The translations under genes and the position numbers were made by a program. From NCBI RefSeq assembly GCF_004103755.1, contig NZ_CP035283.1, positions 2,666,001 through 2,730,000 of the forward strand: a stretch of DNA of 64,000 nt, given 5' to 3'. The notes under the pieces were generated by a model. The model was given only the letters and a program-made list of their open reading frames with translations. It made no database searches and had not been told where the DNA came from. This DNA is from Caproiciproducens sp. NJN-50 (GTDB taxonomy: Bacteria; Bacillota; Clostridia; Oscillospirales; Acutalibacteraceae). Of this stretch, positions 8,122 to 16,604 are shown piece after piece; positions within the stretch are counted from its first letter, which is position 1, and the number at the start of each line of letters is the position of its first letter.

Positions 8122-8651
8122 AGCTGGATCTGAAGCATCCCTCCTTGGAACAAAGAAACGAATACCTCTCTTTCGCAAAAGACTGGGCGGATCACGAAGA
8201 AGAAATCACGCCGTACTCCGCCCGGCTTCTGGGGCGGAGCTATGAGGAATGGCTCGCCGGCACTCTCCGGATGGAGCGGGAAGCCCCGGAACGCTTTGTC
8301 TGCGCGCACACGTTCTTTCTGACGGATGAAGCCGGAAAAATTTTGGGCGCGGTCAATATCCGCCATGAGCTGAACGGCGAACTGCTGAAATCCGGCGGGC
8401 ATATCGGGTATGGAATCCGCCCCTCCGAGCGCCGGAAGGGGTACGCGGTCCGGATGCTCGCGCTGGCACTGCCGATCGCTGAACAATTAGGGATCGCAAG
8501 GGCCTTGATCACCTGCGACAAAGAGAACATTGCCTCCGCGAGAACGATCCTCCGCAACGGCGGAGTGCTGGAAAACGAGCTTGCGCTGGACGGCAGGACC
8601 GTCCAGCGCTACTGGATCGGACCGCGGCAGTCCCAATGCGGCGCTTTTTGA
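8118..8651 (+). CDS. GNAT family N-acetyltransferase
   Basis: A 177-residue acyl-CoA-dependent N-acetyltransferase. The central acetyl-CoA binding motif is visible as GYGIRPSERRKGYAVRMLALALPIAE, followed by CDKENIASARTILRNGG, typical of the subgroup that modifies small amines or amino acids. The start at 8118 overlaps the pepT stop (ATGA), which decides it over longer upstream frames. The substrate cannot be inferred; the RimJ/RimL-like region suggests an amino group on a small molecule or peptide. Confidence 0.85.
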   Translation: MKLDLKHPSLEQRNEYLSFAKDWADHEEEITPYSARLLGRSYEEWLAGTLRMEREAPERFVCAHTFFLTDEAGKILGAVNIRHELNGELLKSGGHIGYGIRPSERRKGYAVRMLALALPIAEQLGIARALITCDKENIASARTILRNGGVLENELALDGRTVQRYWIGPRQSQCGAF

Positions 8652-8729
8652 AATTTTATATCGCATTCAATGCAAAAATGTGATATGATAAATCGGTAAA
8701 GGCAGCCCCGTCGCAACGCTGTTTTTCAA

Positions 8730-8758
8730 TTGAACCTTCTGATATTTCATGATATAAT
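8730..8758 (+). promoter_or_regulatory. promoter of aspS-gatCAB
   Basis: TTGAAC (8730-8735), 17-bp spacer, TATAAT (8753-8758) with a TG at the extended -10 position, about 40 bases before aspS. Confidence 0.8.
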
Positions 8759-8800
8759 TAACTTTTATTAAAGATTGCAGTTAAAGGGGATTTACGGAAC

Positions 8801-10570
8801 ATGAACCTAGCCAACCAGTACCGCACGCATTTCTGCGGAGAAGTCAGCGAACAGCAGATCGGAAAGGAAGTCCGCGTAGCGGGTTGGGTCGAGAATATCC
8901 GCGACCACGGCGGAATCAAATTTCTCGATTTAAGGGATCATTCCGGCGTGGTGCAGATCGTCGTCTACGACGACGCGCTTCTGGCGGAAGTCAGCCGCGA
9001 ATGCAGCCTGACCGCATCGGGCGCCGTCGTTCTGCGCGACGAGGAGACCGTCAATCCCAAAATTCCGACCGGGACGGTTGAGGTGAAAGTGGAAAATCTG
9101 ACCGTGCTGGGGAAAGTGCTGGACAGCCTTCCGTTCGAAGTCCCCCTCTCCCGGGAAACCAAGGAGGACGTTCGACTGAAATACCGCTACCTGGATCTGC
9201 GCAATCCGAAGGTTCATCAGAATATCGTTCTGCGTTCCCAGGTGATCTCCTTTCTTCGCCGCAAAATGACCGACCTGGGTTTTCTTGAAATCCAGACGCC
9301 GATCCTTTCCGCCTCCTCGCCGGAGGGCGCGCGGGACTACCTGATCCCCAGCCGCCGGCACCCGGGCAAATTCTATGCCCTGCCTCAGGCCCCGCAGATT
9401 TTCAAACAGCTGCTGATGGTTTCCGGCTTCGACCGCTACTTTCAGATCGCCCCGTGCTTCCGCGACGAGGACGCGCGTGCCGACCGCTCGCCGGGTGAAT
9501 TTTATCAGCTTGATTTCGAGCTTGCGTTCGCAACACAGGAGGATGTGTTCCAGGTCGCGGAGGAAGTCGTCGGCGAAACGTTCGCCAGGTTCTCAGACAA
9601 AACCGTGACCAAAGCGCCGTTTCCCCGCATCCCCTACGCCGAATCCATGCTGAAATATGGCACGGACAAACCGGATCTGCGCAATCCGCTGGTGATTCTG
9701 GACATTACCGATCTGTTTGAGGGGACCTCTTTCAAACCGTTTCAGAAGAAAACCGTCCGCGCGATCAGCGTGCCGGACTGCGGCGGGCAGCCGAAAAGCT
9801 TCTTCGAAAACATGCTCGGCTTTGCCGAAAGCATCGGCATGAAGGGCCTCGGCTATATCAAGGTCGCGGAAGACGGGCAGTATCAGGGCCCGATCAATAA
9901 ATATCTTCCCGACGATAAACGCGCGGAACTGACGAAGCGCGGAGATCTGAAACCGGGAACGGTGATCTTTTTCGTCGCGGATGAGGCGGATGCGGCCGCC
10001 TCCCTTGCCGGGCAGATCCGTACGGAGCTGGGCCGGCGCCTCGGGCTGATCGACGAAAGCCGTTTCGACCTGTGCTTCATCGTCGATTTTCCAATGTTCG
10101 AACTGGACCCGGACACCGGGGAAACCGTCTTCACGCACAACCCGTTCTCCATGCCGCAGGGCGGGATGGAAGCGCTGCTGAACAAAAAACCTGAGGAAGT
10201 CCTCGCCTACCAGTACGACATTGTCTGCAACGGCGTGGAACTCTCCTCCGGAGCGGTGCGGAACCACCGCATCGACATCATGAAAAAGGCGTTTGAGATC
10301 GCGGGATATACGGAGGAGGACTTGAAAACCAAATTCACCTCGCTCTACCACGCGTTCCAGTTCGGCGCCCCGCCGCACGCCGGCATGGCGCCAGGTGTCG
10401 ACCGGATGCTGATGCTTCTGACAGGAGAGGAAAACATCCGCGAGGTCATTGCGTTCCCGATGAATTCCAACGCGCAGGACATGATGATGGGCGCGCCGAA
10501 CGAAGTGACGGAACAGCAGCTGCGCGAAGTGCATATCCGGCTGCGGAAACCGGCCGAAAGGAAGGTCTGA
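8801..10570 (+). CDS. aspS: aspartyl-tRNA synthetase, bacterial type
   Basis: Class II synthetase of 589 residues that charges tRNA(Asp). It has an N-terminal OB anticodon-binding domain (VRVAGWVENIRDHGGIKFLDLRDHSG), motif 2 as CFRDEDARADRSPGEFYQLDFE, an inserted GAD domain typical of bacterial AspRS, and motif 3 GMAPGVDRMLMLLTGEENIREVIAFP. It sits one base before gatC, and the linkage with gatCAB suggests it may be non-discriminating and also make Asp-tRNA(Asn) for amidation. That is inference from context; the specificity residues were not tested. It starts with ATG at 8801 after AAAGGGGA. Confidence 0.96.
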   Translation: MNLANQYRTHFCGEVSEQQIGKEVRVAGWVENIRDHGGIKFLDLRDHSGVVQIVVYDDALLAEVSRECSLTASGAVVLRDEETVNPKIPTGTVEVKVENLTVLGKVLDSLPFEVPLSRETKEDVRLKYRYLDLRNPKVHQNIVLRSQVISFLRRKMTDLGFLEIQTPILSASSPEGARDYLIPSRRHPGKFYALPQAPQIFKQLLMVSGFDRYFQIAPCFRDEDARADRSPGEFYQLDFELAFATQEDVFQVAEEVVGETFARFSDKTVTKAPFPRIPYAESMLKYGTDKPDLRNPLVILDITDLFEGTSFKPFQKKTVRAISVPDCGGQPKSFFENMLGFAESIGMKGLGYIKVAEDGQYQGPINKYLPDDKRAELTKRGDLKPGTVIFFVADEADAAASLAGQIRTELGRRLGLIDESRFDLCFIVDFPMFELDPDTGETVFTHNPFSMPQGGMEALLNKKPEEVLAYQYDIVCNGVELSSGAVRNHRIDIMKKAFEIAGYTEEDLKTKFTSLYHAFQFGAPPHAGMAPGVDRMLMLLTGEENIREVIAFPMNSNAQDMMMGAPNEVTEQQLREVHIRLRKPAERKV

Positions 10571-10571
10571 G

Positions 10572-10850
10572 ATGGTCACTCACGAGGAGATCCTGAAAAT
10601 CGCCCGCCTTGCAAAGCTCTCCGTCGCCCCGGAGGAGCTGGATGGCCTGACCAGGGATATGAACAGCATCATCGAATTCGCGGACGCCGTCAATTCAGTT
10701 GCCGCCGAAGATTCCGGCTTCGACAACATCAACAACCTGTCGAACGTATTCCGCGATGATACGGTCGTTTCCTCCTTTAGCCGAGAGGAAATCCTGAAAA
10801 ACGCACCGAACCAGGAAGACGGATATTTCCTGGTCCGCCGGCGCAGTTAG
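10572..10850 (+). CDS. gatC: aspartyl/glutamyl-tRNA(Asn/Gln) amidotransferase subunit C
   Basis: A 92-residue clamp subunit that holds GatA and GatB together. It has the family opening (THEEILKIARLAKLSVAPEEL), the central helix MNSIIEFADAVNSV and the conserved tail FLVRRR after REEILKNAPNQEDGYF. It begins one base after the aspS stop and precedes gatA by nine bases. Confidence 0.95.
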   Translation: MVTHEEILKIARLAKLSVAPEELDGLTRDMNSIIEFADAVNSVAAEDSGFDNINNLSNVFRDDTVVSSFSREEILKNAPNQEDGYFLVRRRS

Positions 10851-10859
10851 GAGGCCCGG

Positions 10860-12326
10860 ATGGAACAGCACGGATTGATTTCTAAAATCGGCGGGCTCCT
10901 TCGTTCCGGGGAAATCAGCTGCACGGAACTGACCAAAAAGTATCTGGAAACCGCCGAACAGGAAAACGGGCGCCTGAACGCCTATGTAAGACTGACGCCG
11001 GAAACCGCGCTGAAAACCGCGGCCGAGGTGGACCGGAAACTTTCGGCGGGTGAGAAGCTGTCCCCTCTCGCCGGAATTCCGATGACCCTCAAGGACAACA
11101 TTTCCACCAGCGGCATTGAAACGACCTGCTGTTCGAAGATTCTGCAGGGCTATGTCCCGATCTATGACGCGACGGTGTGGTCCATCCTGAAGCAGCAGGA
11201 CGCGGTCCTCATCGGAAAGACCAACATGGACGAGTTCGCGATGGGCTCCTCCTGCGAGACCTCCTGCTTTGGCGGAGCGAAAAATCCGCATAATACTGAG
11301 CGCGTGGCGGGCGGCAGCAGCGGCGGGGTTGCTTCGGCAGTCGCGGGCAACCTCGCGGCGTTCGGCCTCGGCTCGGACACCGGCGGCTCTATCCGTCAGC
11401 CCGCCAGCTTCTGCGGCATCGTCGGATTCAAGCCGACCTACGGAGCGGTTTCGCGCTACGGGCTGATCGCCTACGCCTCCAGCTTCGACCAGATCGGCCC
11501 CATCACAAGGAGCGTGGCGGACGCCGCGCTGGTCTACGACGCGATCGCCCAGTACGACCCGATGGACTCGACCAGCAGCGACAAGGCGGCACCCGCGTTT
11601 TCCTCTTTGGGGAAGGACATCAGGGGGCTGAAAATCGGCGTTCCGAAAGAATATTACGACGGGATCCGCCCGGACGTCAAAGCCGCTCTCGAAAACGCTT
11701 TAAAGGTCTGCCAGTCGCTCGGCGCGGAAATTGTGGAATTTTCGATGCCTTCGATCAAATACAGCCTGCCGGTTTATTATATCCTCGCCTGCGCGGAGGC
11801 TTCGTCCAATCTCGGCCGCTATGACGGCATCCGCTACGGCACCCTTACGGAACACTACGCCGACCGCGACGAGATGATCTGCAGGACGCGCAGCGAGGGC
11901 TTCGGCGCGGAGGTCAAGCGCCGCATCCTTCTCGGCACCTATGTTCTGAGCGCCGGTTATTACGACGCGTTTTATAAAAAAGCGCAGAACCTGCGCGGGA
12001 CACTCGTCAAGGCGTTTGAGGACGCATTCTCCCGCTGCGACGTGATTGCGGCCCCGACCGTCCCGATGACGGCGTTCCCGCTGAACTTCACCGCGCGGGA
12101 CGCGGTCGAAACCTATTTGACCGATATCTGCACCGTTCCGGTCAACATCGCGGGCCTGCCGGGCATCAGCGTCCCGTGCGGCTTTGGAAGCGACTCCATG
12201 CCGGTCGGACTTCAGCTCATCGGCGCGCGTTTTTCGGAACCGGCCCTGTTAAACGCCGCGTTTCAATACGAGCAGGCGGCGGGAGACGACGTTTTCCGCG
12301 CCTTGGAAACGGGGGTCGCACGATGA
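10860..12326 (+). CDS. gatA: aspartyl/glutamyl-tRNA amidotransferase subunit A
   Basis: A 488-residue glutaminase of the amidase-signature family that frees ammonia from Gln for the GatB kinase/amidase site. The Ser-cisSer-Lys triad is visible: Lys in PMTLKDNIS (around residue 78), cis-Ser in GGSSGG and nucleophile Ser in GSDTGGSIRQPASFCG. It lies in the aspS-gatCAB operon and overlaps gatB by four bases. The length and signature are standard. Confidence 0.96.
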   Translation: MEQHGLISKIGGLLRSGEISCTELTKKYLETAEQENGRLNAYVRLTPETALKTAAEVDRKLSAGEKLSPLAGIPMTLKDNISTSGIETTCCSKILQGYVPIYDATVWSILKQQDAVLIGKTNMDEFAMGSSCETSCFGGAKNPHNTERVAGGSSGGVASAVAGNLAAFGLGSDTGGSIRQPASFCGIVGFKPTYGAVSRYGLIAYASSFDQIGPITRSVADAALVYDAIAQYDPMDSTSSDKAAPAFSSLGKDIRGLKIGVPKEYYDGIRPDVKAALENALKVCQSLGAEIVEFSMPSIKYSLPVYYILACAEASSNLGRYDGIRYGTLTEHYADRDEMICRTRSEGFGAEVKRRILLGTYVLSAGYYDAFYKKAQNLRGTLVKAFEDAFSRCDVIAAPTVPMTAFPLNFTARDAVETYLTDICTVPVNIAGLPGISVPCGFGSDSMPVGLQLIGARFSEPALLNAAFQYEQAAGDDVFRALETGVAR

Positions 12327-13738
12327 ATTACGAGCTGGTCTGCGGACTGGAAACCCATGTGGAACTCGCGACAAAAACAAAGATTTTCTGCTCCTGCACC
12401 ACTGAATTCGGCGGAGAGCCGAATACCCACTGCTGCCCTATCTGTATCGGGCTGCCGGGCACGCTGCCCAAGCTGAACCGGGCCGTTGTGGAGTACGCCG
12501 TGATGGCGGGCCTCGCCACCAACTGTGAAATCAGCCCGGTTTCCAAAATGGACCGCAAGAACTACGTATATCCGGACCTTCCGAAGGCATATCAGATTTC
12601 CCAGTACGACATGCCGCTGTGCCGGAACGGCCGGGTGGATCTGTCGAACGGGCGCAGGATCCGCCTCAACCGCATCCACATCGAAGAAGACGCGGGCAAG
12701 CTGGTCCACGAGCGCGGCAACACCTTCGTCGACTACAACCGCGGCGGCGTCCCGCTGATCGAGATCGTCACGGAACCCGACCTGCGCAGCATCGCGGAAG
12801 TCGAGGAATACGTGGAAAAGCTCCAGATGATTCTGCGCTACATCGGCGTTTCCGACTGCAAGATGCAGGAGGGCTCGCTGCGCTGCGACGTCAACGTGTC
12901 CGTTCGCCCCGCCGGGCAGGAAGCGTTCGGCACCCGCGCGGAAATCAAGAATATGAATTCGTTCGCTCATATGGTGAAAGCGATCGAATACGAATATGAC
13001 CGGCAGGTGGACCTGCTGATGAGCGGCGAAGAGGTTGTGCAGGAAACCCGGCGCTACGATGAGGAATCCGGCTGCACCGAGGGAATGCGCGGCAAGGAAG
13101 ACGCCGACGACTACCGCTATTTCCGCGAGCCGGACCTCGTGACCATCCGCATCACGGACGAAATGCGGGAAACCCTCCGCGCGAAGATGCCGGAGGACCC
13201 GCAAAAGCGCCTGACGCGGTTTGGATCGGATTACGGTCTGCCAGAAGCGGACGCGCGGCTGCTGATCGAGCACCGCCGCATCGCCGACTATTTCGAGGCG
13301 GCGGCGAAGGGCACGAAAAATCCGCGCGCGGCGGCCAACTGCATTCTGGGGCAGATGTTCGCCCGCCTCGGCAGCGAAGCCGAAAAAGAGCGGTTTGACG
13401 TCGCGGTTTCCCCAGAGCGGCTGCGCGAACTGATCCTGCTGCTGGACGCGGGCAAAATCCGGATGAACCTCGTGAAATCCACGCTGGAAAAGATGCTGGA
13501 CTCCGGCAAGCCGGCCTCGGATTTTCTGAATGAAAAAGATCTTGCCGGATTGAGCGCGGATGATTTAAAAGCGATCTGTGAAAAAGCCGTTGCGGAAAAT
13601 GAAGCGGCCGCTGCGGACTACCGCGCCGGGAAAGGAAAAGCGCTGAAAGCAATTCTCGGCTCTGTCATGAAGGCGACGCGCGGGCGCGCCGACCCGCAGG
13701 AAGCGGAAAGGCTGCTCGCGGAGCTGCTGAAAAAATAA
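12323..13738 (+). CDS. gatB: aspartyl/glutamyl-tRNA amidotransferase subunit B
   Basis: A 471-residue subunit that activates the side-chain carboxylate of mischarged Asp- or Glu-tRNA and amidates it. The cradle domain shows YELVCGLETHVEL at the start, a zinc-site cysteine cluster (FCSC...CCPICIGLPGTLP) and NYVYPDLPKAYQISQYD. The C-terminal helical and YqeY-like tail binds tRNA. It starts at 12323 by ATGA overlap with gatA, although the frame is open 49 codons upstream. It is the last gene of the operon. Confidence 0.96.
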   Translation: MNYELVCGLETHVELATKTKIFCSCTTEFGGEPNTHCCPICIGLPGTLPKLNRAVVEYAVMAGLATNCEISPVSKMDRKNYVYPDLPKAYQISQYDMPLCRNGRVDLSNGRRIRLNRIHIEEDAGKLVHERGNTFVDYNRGGVPLIEIVTEPDLRSIAEVEEYVEKLQMILRYIGVSDCKMQEGSLRCDVNVSVRPAGQEAFGTRAEIKNMNSFAHMVKAIEYEYDRQVDLLMSGEEVVQETRRYDEESGCTEGMRGKEDADDYRYFREPDLVTIRITDEMRETLRAKMPEDPQKRLTRFGSDYGLPEADARLLIEHRRIADYFEAAAKGTKNPRAAANCILGQMFARLGSEAEKERFDVAVSPERLRELILLLDAGKIRMNLVKSTLEKMLDSGKPASDFLNEKDLAGLSADDLKAICEKAVAENEAAAADYRAGKGKALKAILGSVMKATRGRADPQEAERLLAELLKK

Positions 13739-13790
13739 CGGAGAGTTCGGGCGGGCGGCTTCGGTCAATAACAGAAAGGGTAAGTGCTTT

Positions 13791-14774
13791 ATGGATGTAA
13801 ACATCCTGCTATTTTCTGATTTTGAAATCTTGGATGCTTTTGGCCCTGTGGAAATTTTAGGATGTATTGAGGAATACAGTCTGCATTACGTTTCAGTTAC
13901 CGGCGGAATCATCAAAAGCAGACAGGGTACAAAAGTATTAACCGAGGAAATGAAAGACGCCGATTCTTATGGAATTCTGCTCATTCCCGGCGGGCAGGGA
14001 ACACGGCCTTTAGTGAATGATATTGATTTCATCAAAAGGTTGTCCTATATGGTCATGAAATCAGAATATTGTCTTGCAATTTGTACAGGTTCAGCATTAC
14101 TTGCGAAAACGGGACTTTTGGATCGTAAAAAAGCGACTTCGAACAAAAAGGCTTTTGAATGGGTACAATCAATCGACAAAAACGTTTTGTGGGTTAGAAA
14201 AGCCAGATGGGTAGAAGATCAAAAATATTATACATCTTCCGGGGTGTCTGCCGGAATAGACATGACATTGGGTTTTATCGCGGAAAGATTTGGAAAAGAG
14301 AAAGCACAAAAAATTGCCGAGCATATCGAATATATTTGGAATTCGGATTCTCATAACGATTTATTCGCGAAATGCGAAAGAGGCAAGCAGAAAATGGTTC
14401 ATGGAATAAATTTGGAAAACGTCATGGTGGACTGCGATGATGAGCAAAAGCTGTGCGAATTTTATCATCAGCTGCTCGGATGGGAAAAAAGCCAAATGTT
14501 TGGCCATCCCGCGTTAAGCAGCGAAAACGGGACTGTATTTTTGTTTATGGAAGAAAAAGATTATGTTCCGCCCGTATGGCCCGAAGAAAACGGAAAGCAG
14601 CAAAAACAGATGCACTTTGATTTTCAGGTCCCGGACGTTGCGGCGGCAGTCGAATATGCTCAATCCATCGGGGCGGCGAAGACGGTAGCCCAATTCGGCG
14701 GCAATGAATGGGTAACGATGACGGACCCCGCAGGACATCCGTTCTGCCTTTGTGCGAAGGAGAATCAGCCTTAA
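13791..14774 (+). CDS. DJ-1/PfpI domain fused to a VOC (glyoxalase-like) domain
   Basis: A 327-residue two-domain protein. Residues 1-190 form a class I glutamine amidotransferase-like DJ-1/PfpI domain with the nucleophile elbow AICTGSALLAKTGLLD (Cys near residue 101) and SSGVSAGIDMTLGFI, closest in pattern to isocyanide hydratase-like or AraC-N-terminal members. Residues 205-325 form a VOC domain (NVMVDCDDEQKLCEFYHQLLGW ... VPDVAAAVEYAQSIGA ... MTDPAGHPFCLC). The metal ligands of true glyoxalase I are only partly present. The DNA is more AT-rich than its gatB neighbour, which suggests separate acquisition. Function is unknown; detoxification of a reactive small molecule is a guess. Confidence 0.8.
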   Translation: MDVNILLFSDFEILDAFGPVEILGCIEEYSLHYVSVTGGIIKSRQGTKVLTEEMKDADSYGILLIPGGQGTRPLVNDIDFIKRLSYMVMKSEYCLAICTGSALLAKTGLLDRKKATSNKKAFEWVQSIDKNVLWVRKARWVEDQKYYTSSGVSAGIDMTLGFIAERFGKEKAQKIAEHIEYIWNSDSHNDLFAKCERGKQKMVHGINLENVMVDCDDEQKLCEFYHQLLGWEKSQMFGHPALSSENGTVFLFMEEKDYVPPVWPEENGKQQKQMHFDFQVPDVAAAVEYAQSIGAAKTVAQFGGNEWVTMTDPAGHPFCLCAKENQP

Positions 14775-14836
14775 CTGCGATCCATGTCATTTTTACCAAA
14801 CGCGTCAAAATATCTCGTATCAGTATATGATGTGAA

Positions 14837-14877
14837 ACAAAGGCCGCGGGAACAAGGTTTGTTCCCGCGGCCTTTGT
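14837..14877. terminator. bidirectional terminator
   Basis: A 17-bp stem (14837-14853 with 14861-14877, ACAAAGGCCGCGGGAAC and its complement) sits between the convergent fusion gene and msrAB. Confidence 0.85.
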
Positions 14878-14925
14878 CATAATTTTTTCAGGAATCTCAA
14901 ACCCCCGGCGGGGGTATTTGGCAGC

Positions 14926-15870
14926 TCAGACCCGGTTCAGCCAGTCGCCGTAGCCTTCCCGTTCCATCTCCTCCTTCGGGATGAACCGGAGCGACGCGCT
15001 GTTGATGCAGTATCGCAGACCTCCCAGTTCCATGGGGCCATCGGCAAAAACATGTCCCAGGTGGGCATCGCCGGTCCTGCTTCGCACCTCCGTGCGGATC
15101 ATCCCGTGAGTCAGGTCCTTGTGCTCCGCGACAAGCTCCTGCGAAATCGGCCTGGAAAAGCTCGGCCATCCGCAGCCGGAGTCGAATTTGTCTTTTGACG
15201 TGAACAGGGGTTCTCCGGTGGTCACGTCCACATAGATTCCCGGCCTCTTTTCGTCCCAGTACGCATTCTGAAACGGCGGTTCCGTCGCGGCGTTCCGCGT
15301 CACCTCATACTGCGTTGGGGTCAGCTTTTCTTTCAGCGTCCGCGGGTCCGGCGCCGTGAATCGGTCCGGGCGTTCAACAGCCTCGGCCGCTTTTTTGATC
15401 TTCGCCGGGCTGATGTGGCAGTAGCCGCCCGGATTTTTGTCCAGATAATCCTGGTGGTATTCCTCCGCCGGATAAAAATTTTCGAGCGGCAGCACTTCCA
15501 CCGCGACCGGCTTCGCCAACGTTTTTTGCAGGCGTTCGATTTCCGCGCGGATCACCGGCAGGTCTTTTCCGTCCGTGTAATAGATGCCGGTCCGGTATTG
15601 GATTCCGCTGTCCCCGCCCTGCCGGTTGACAGAAGCCGGATCGATCGCGTCGAAATACAGGCGCAGCAAAAATGCGAGCGATACCTTTCCCGGATCGTAC
15701 TTCACGCGGACGGTCTCCGCGTGCCCGGAATCCCGGCACACCTGCTCATACGTCGGGGCTTCGTCCGGGCCGTTCGCATAGCCCGCCTCGGTTTCCAGTA
15801 CCCCGCGAACGGACGAAAGATACTTCTGCATGCCCCAGAAGCATCCTCCCGCCAGATAAATTTCAGACAT
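14926..15870 (-). CDS. msrAB: bifunctional peptide methionine sulfoxide reductase MsrA/MsrB
   Basis: A 314-residue fusion that repairs both stereoisomers of oxidised methionine. MsrA (residues 1-155) has the catalytic GGCFWGMQ. MsrB (165-305) has CGWPSF and the catalytic Cys in GLRYCINSASLRFIP. The position that carries the first zinc CxxC in zinc-type MsrB reads YVDVTTGEPLF, so the MsrB half is the zinc-free form. It begins one base into the ywbE stop codon, with GGAGG inside ywbE, and is the last gene of the unit. Confidence 0.95.
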   Translation of the reverse strand: MSEIYLAGGCFWGMQKYLSSVRGVLETEAGYANGPDEAPTYEQVCRDSGHAETVRVKYDPGKVSLAFLLRLYFDAIDPASVNRQGGDSGIQYRTGIYYTDGKDLPVIRAEIERLQKTLAKPVAVEVLPLENFYPAEEYHQDYLDKNPGGYCHISPAKIKKAAEAVERPDRFTAPDPRTLKEKLTPTQYEVTRNAATEPPFQNAYWDEKRPGIYVDVTTGEPLFTSKDKFDSGCGWPSFSRPISQELVAEHKDLTHGMIRTEVRSRTGDAHLGHVFADGPMELGGLRYCINSASLRFIPKEEMEREGYGDWLNRV

Positions 15871-16073
15871 TATTGTTCCTCCACAATGTTTTGCACCCGC
15901 CCGACCTGATCTTCTTCCTCCAGCATCACCTTGATGCCGTGCGGATGCGTCGGGCTTTTGGTCAGGATCCGTTTGACATGGCCGCGCGTTAGCTTGCCGG
16001 TTGGCTGGTCTTTTTTCAGCACGATATCGACCAGCGCGCCGATTTCAATATTTTTCCGGATTTTACCGTCCAT
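15870..16073 (-). CDS. YwbE family protein
   Basis: A 67-residue small basic/acidic protein of the conserved YwbE (DUF2196) family, unknown function, with IGALVDIVLKKDQPTGKLTRG and the terminal HPHGIKVMLEEEDQVGRVQ. The start at 16073 follows GGAAGGTGA; an ATG five codons upstream contains that site. Translationally coupled to msrAB (TAATG). Confidence 0.85.
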   Translation of the reverse strand: MDGKIRKNIEIGALVDIVLKKDQPTGKLTRGHVKRILTKSPTHPHGIKVMLEEEDQVGRVQNIVEEQ

Positions 16074-16077
16074 CGGT

Positions 16078-16413
16078 TCACCTTCCATCTTTCCCCGTAT
16101 TTTGCTTTTTACGCCGGTGAAGCAAAAGCAACGTGACCGCCGTCAGAATCGGCGCAAGCAGATAAAGAAGCGGCAGCAGGAACGCCAGCGGCGTTTTCGC
16201 CGTCAGATAAACCGCCGTGGAGCCGTTCGCTCCGCCGATAACGGAAAGCGGTTCGGCTCCCGAAAACGCCGCTTTGATTCGAAACAGCACCGGGCGAAAA
16301 ACCGCACAGGCCAGGACGCCGCATTCCAGAAGCGTGATGAGGCCGAAAATCATCGCGGCAAGCCGCAGCAGCGACAGGGATATTTTTTGTCTCTTTTCCC
16401 CGCCTATTCCCAT
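16078..16413 (-). CDS. small two-helix membrane protein, hypothetical
   Basis: A 111-residue protein with two strongly hydrophobic segments (about residues 15-43 and 74-97), an extracytoplasmic loop of about 30 residues and a basic cytosolic tail (HRRKKQ). I recognise no family. It lies just upstream of ywbE, only four bases from its start codon, and is read in the same direction, so it probably belongs to the ywbE-msrAB unit. Confidence 0.55.
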   Translation of the reverse strand: MGIGGEKRQKISLSLLRLAAMIFGLITLLECGVLACAVFRPVLFRIKAAFSGAEPLSVIGGANGSTAVYLTAKTPLAFLLPLLYLLAPILTAVTLLLLHRRKKQNTGKDGR

Positions 16414-16565
16414 TCAAAAGTCCCCCTTTTTCTTCCTCCACTGTAGCGGATTCCTGCCCGGATGTCAAGGCGGGGTATTTTTCGACCCCGGTCCCGGCTT
16501 TTGATCTCGGGACAATGCATCCCGCCCTGTAACGGCTGGATCATGGATCGTGTTTTTAAAAAAAT

Positions 16566-16600
16566 CAGGGACCGCCGGATTACCGGCGGTCCCCTTTTTA
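16566..16600 (-). terminator. spo0A terminator
   Basis: A stem built from GGACCGCCGG and CCGGCGGTCC with a short ATTA loop lies just after the spo0A stop. On the minus strand it is followed by GATTTTTTT. Confidence 0.85.
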
Positions 16601-16604
16601 TTCA

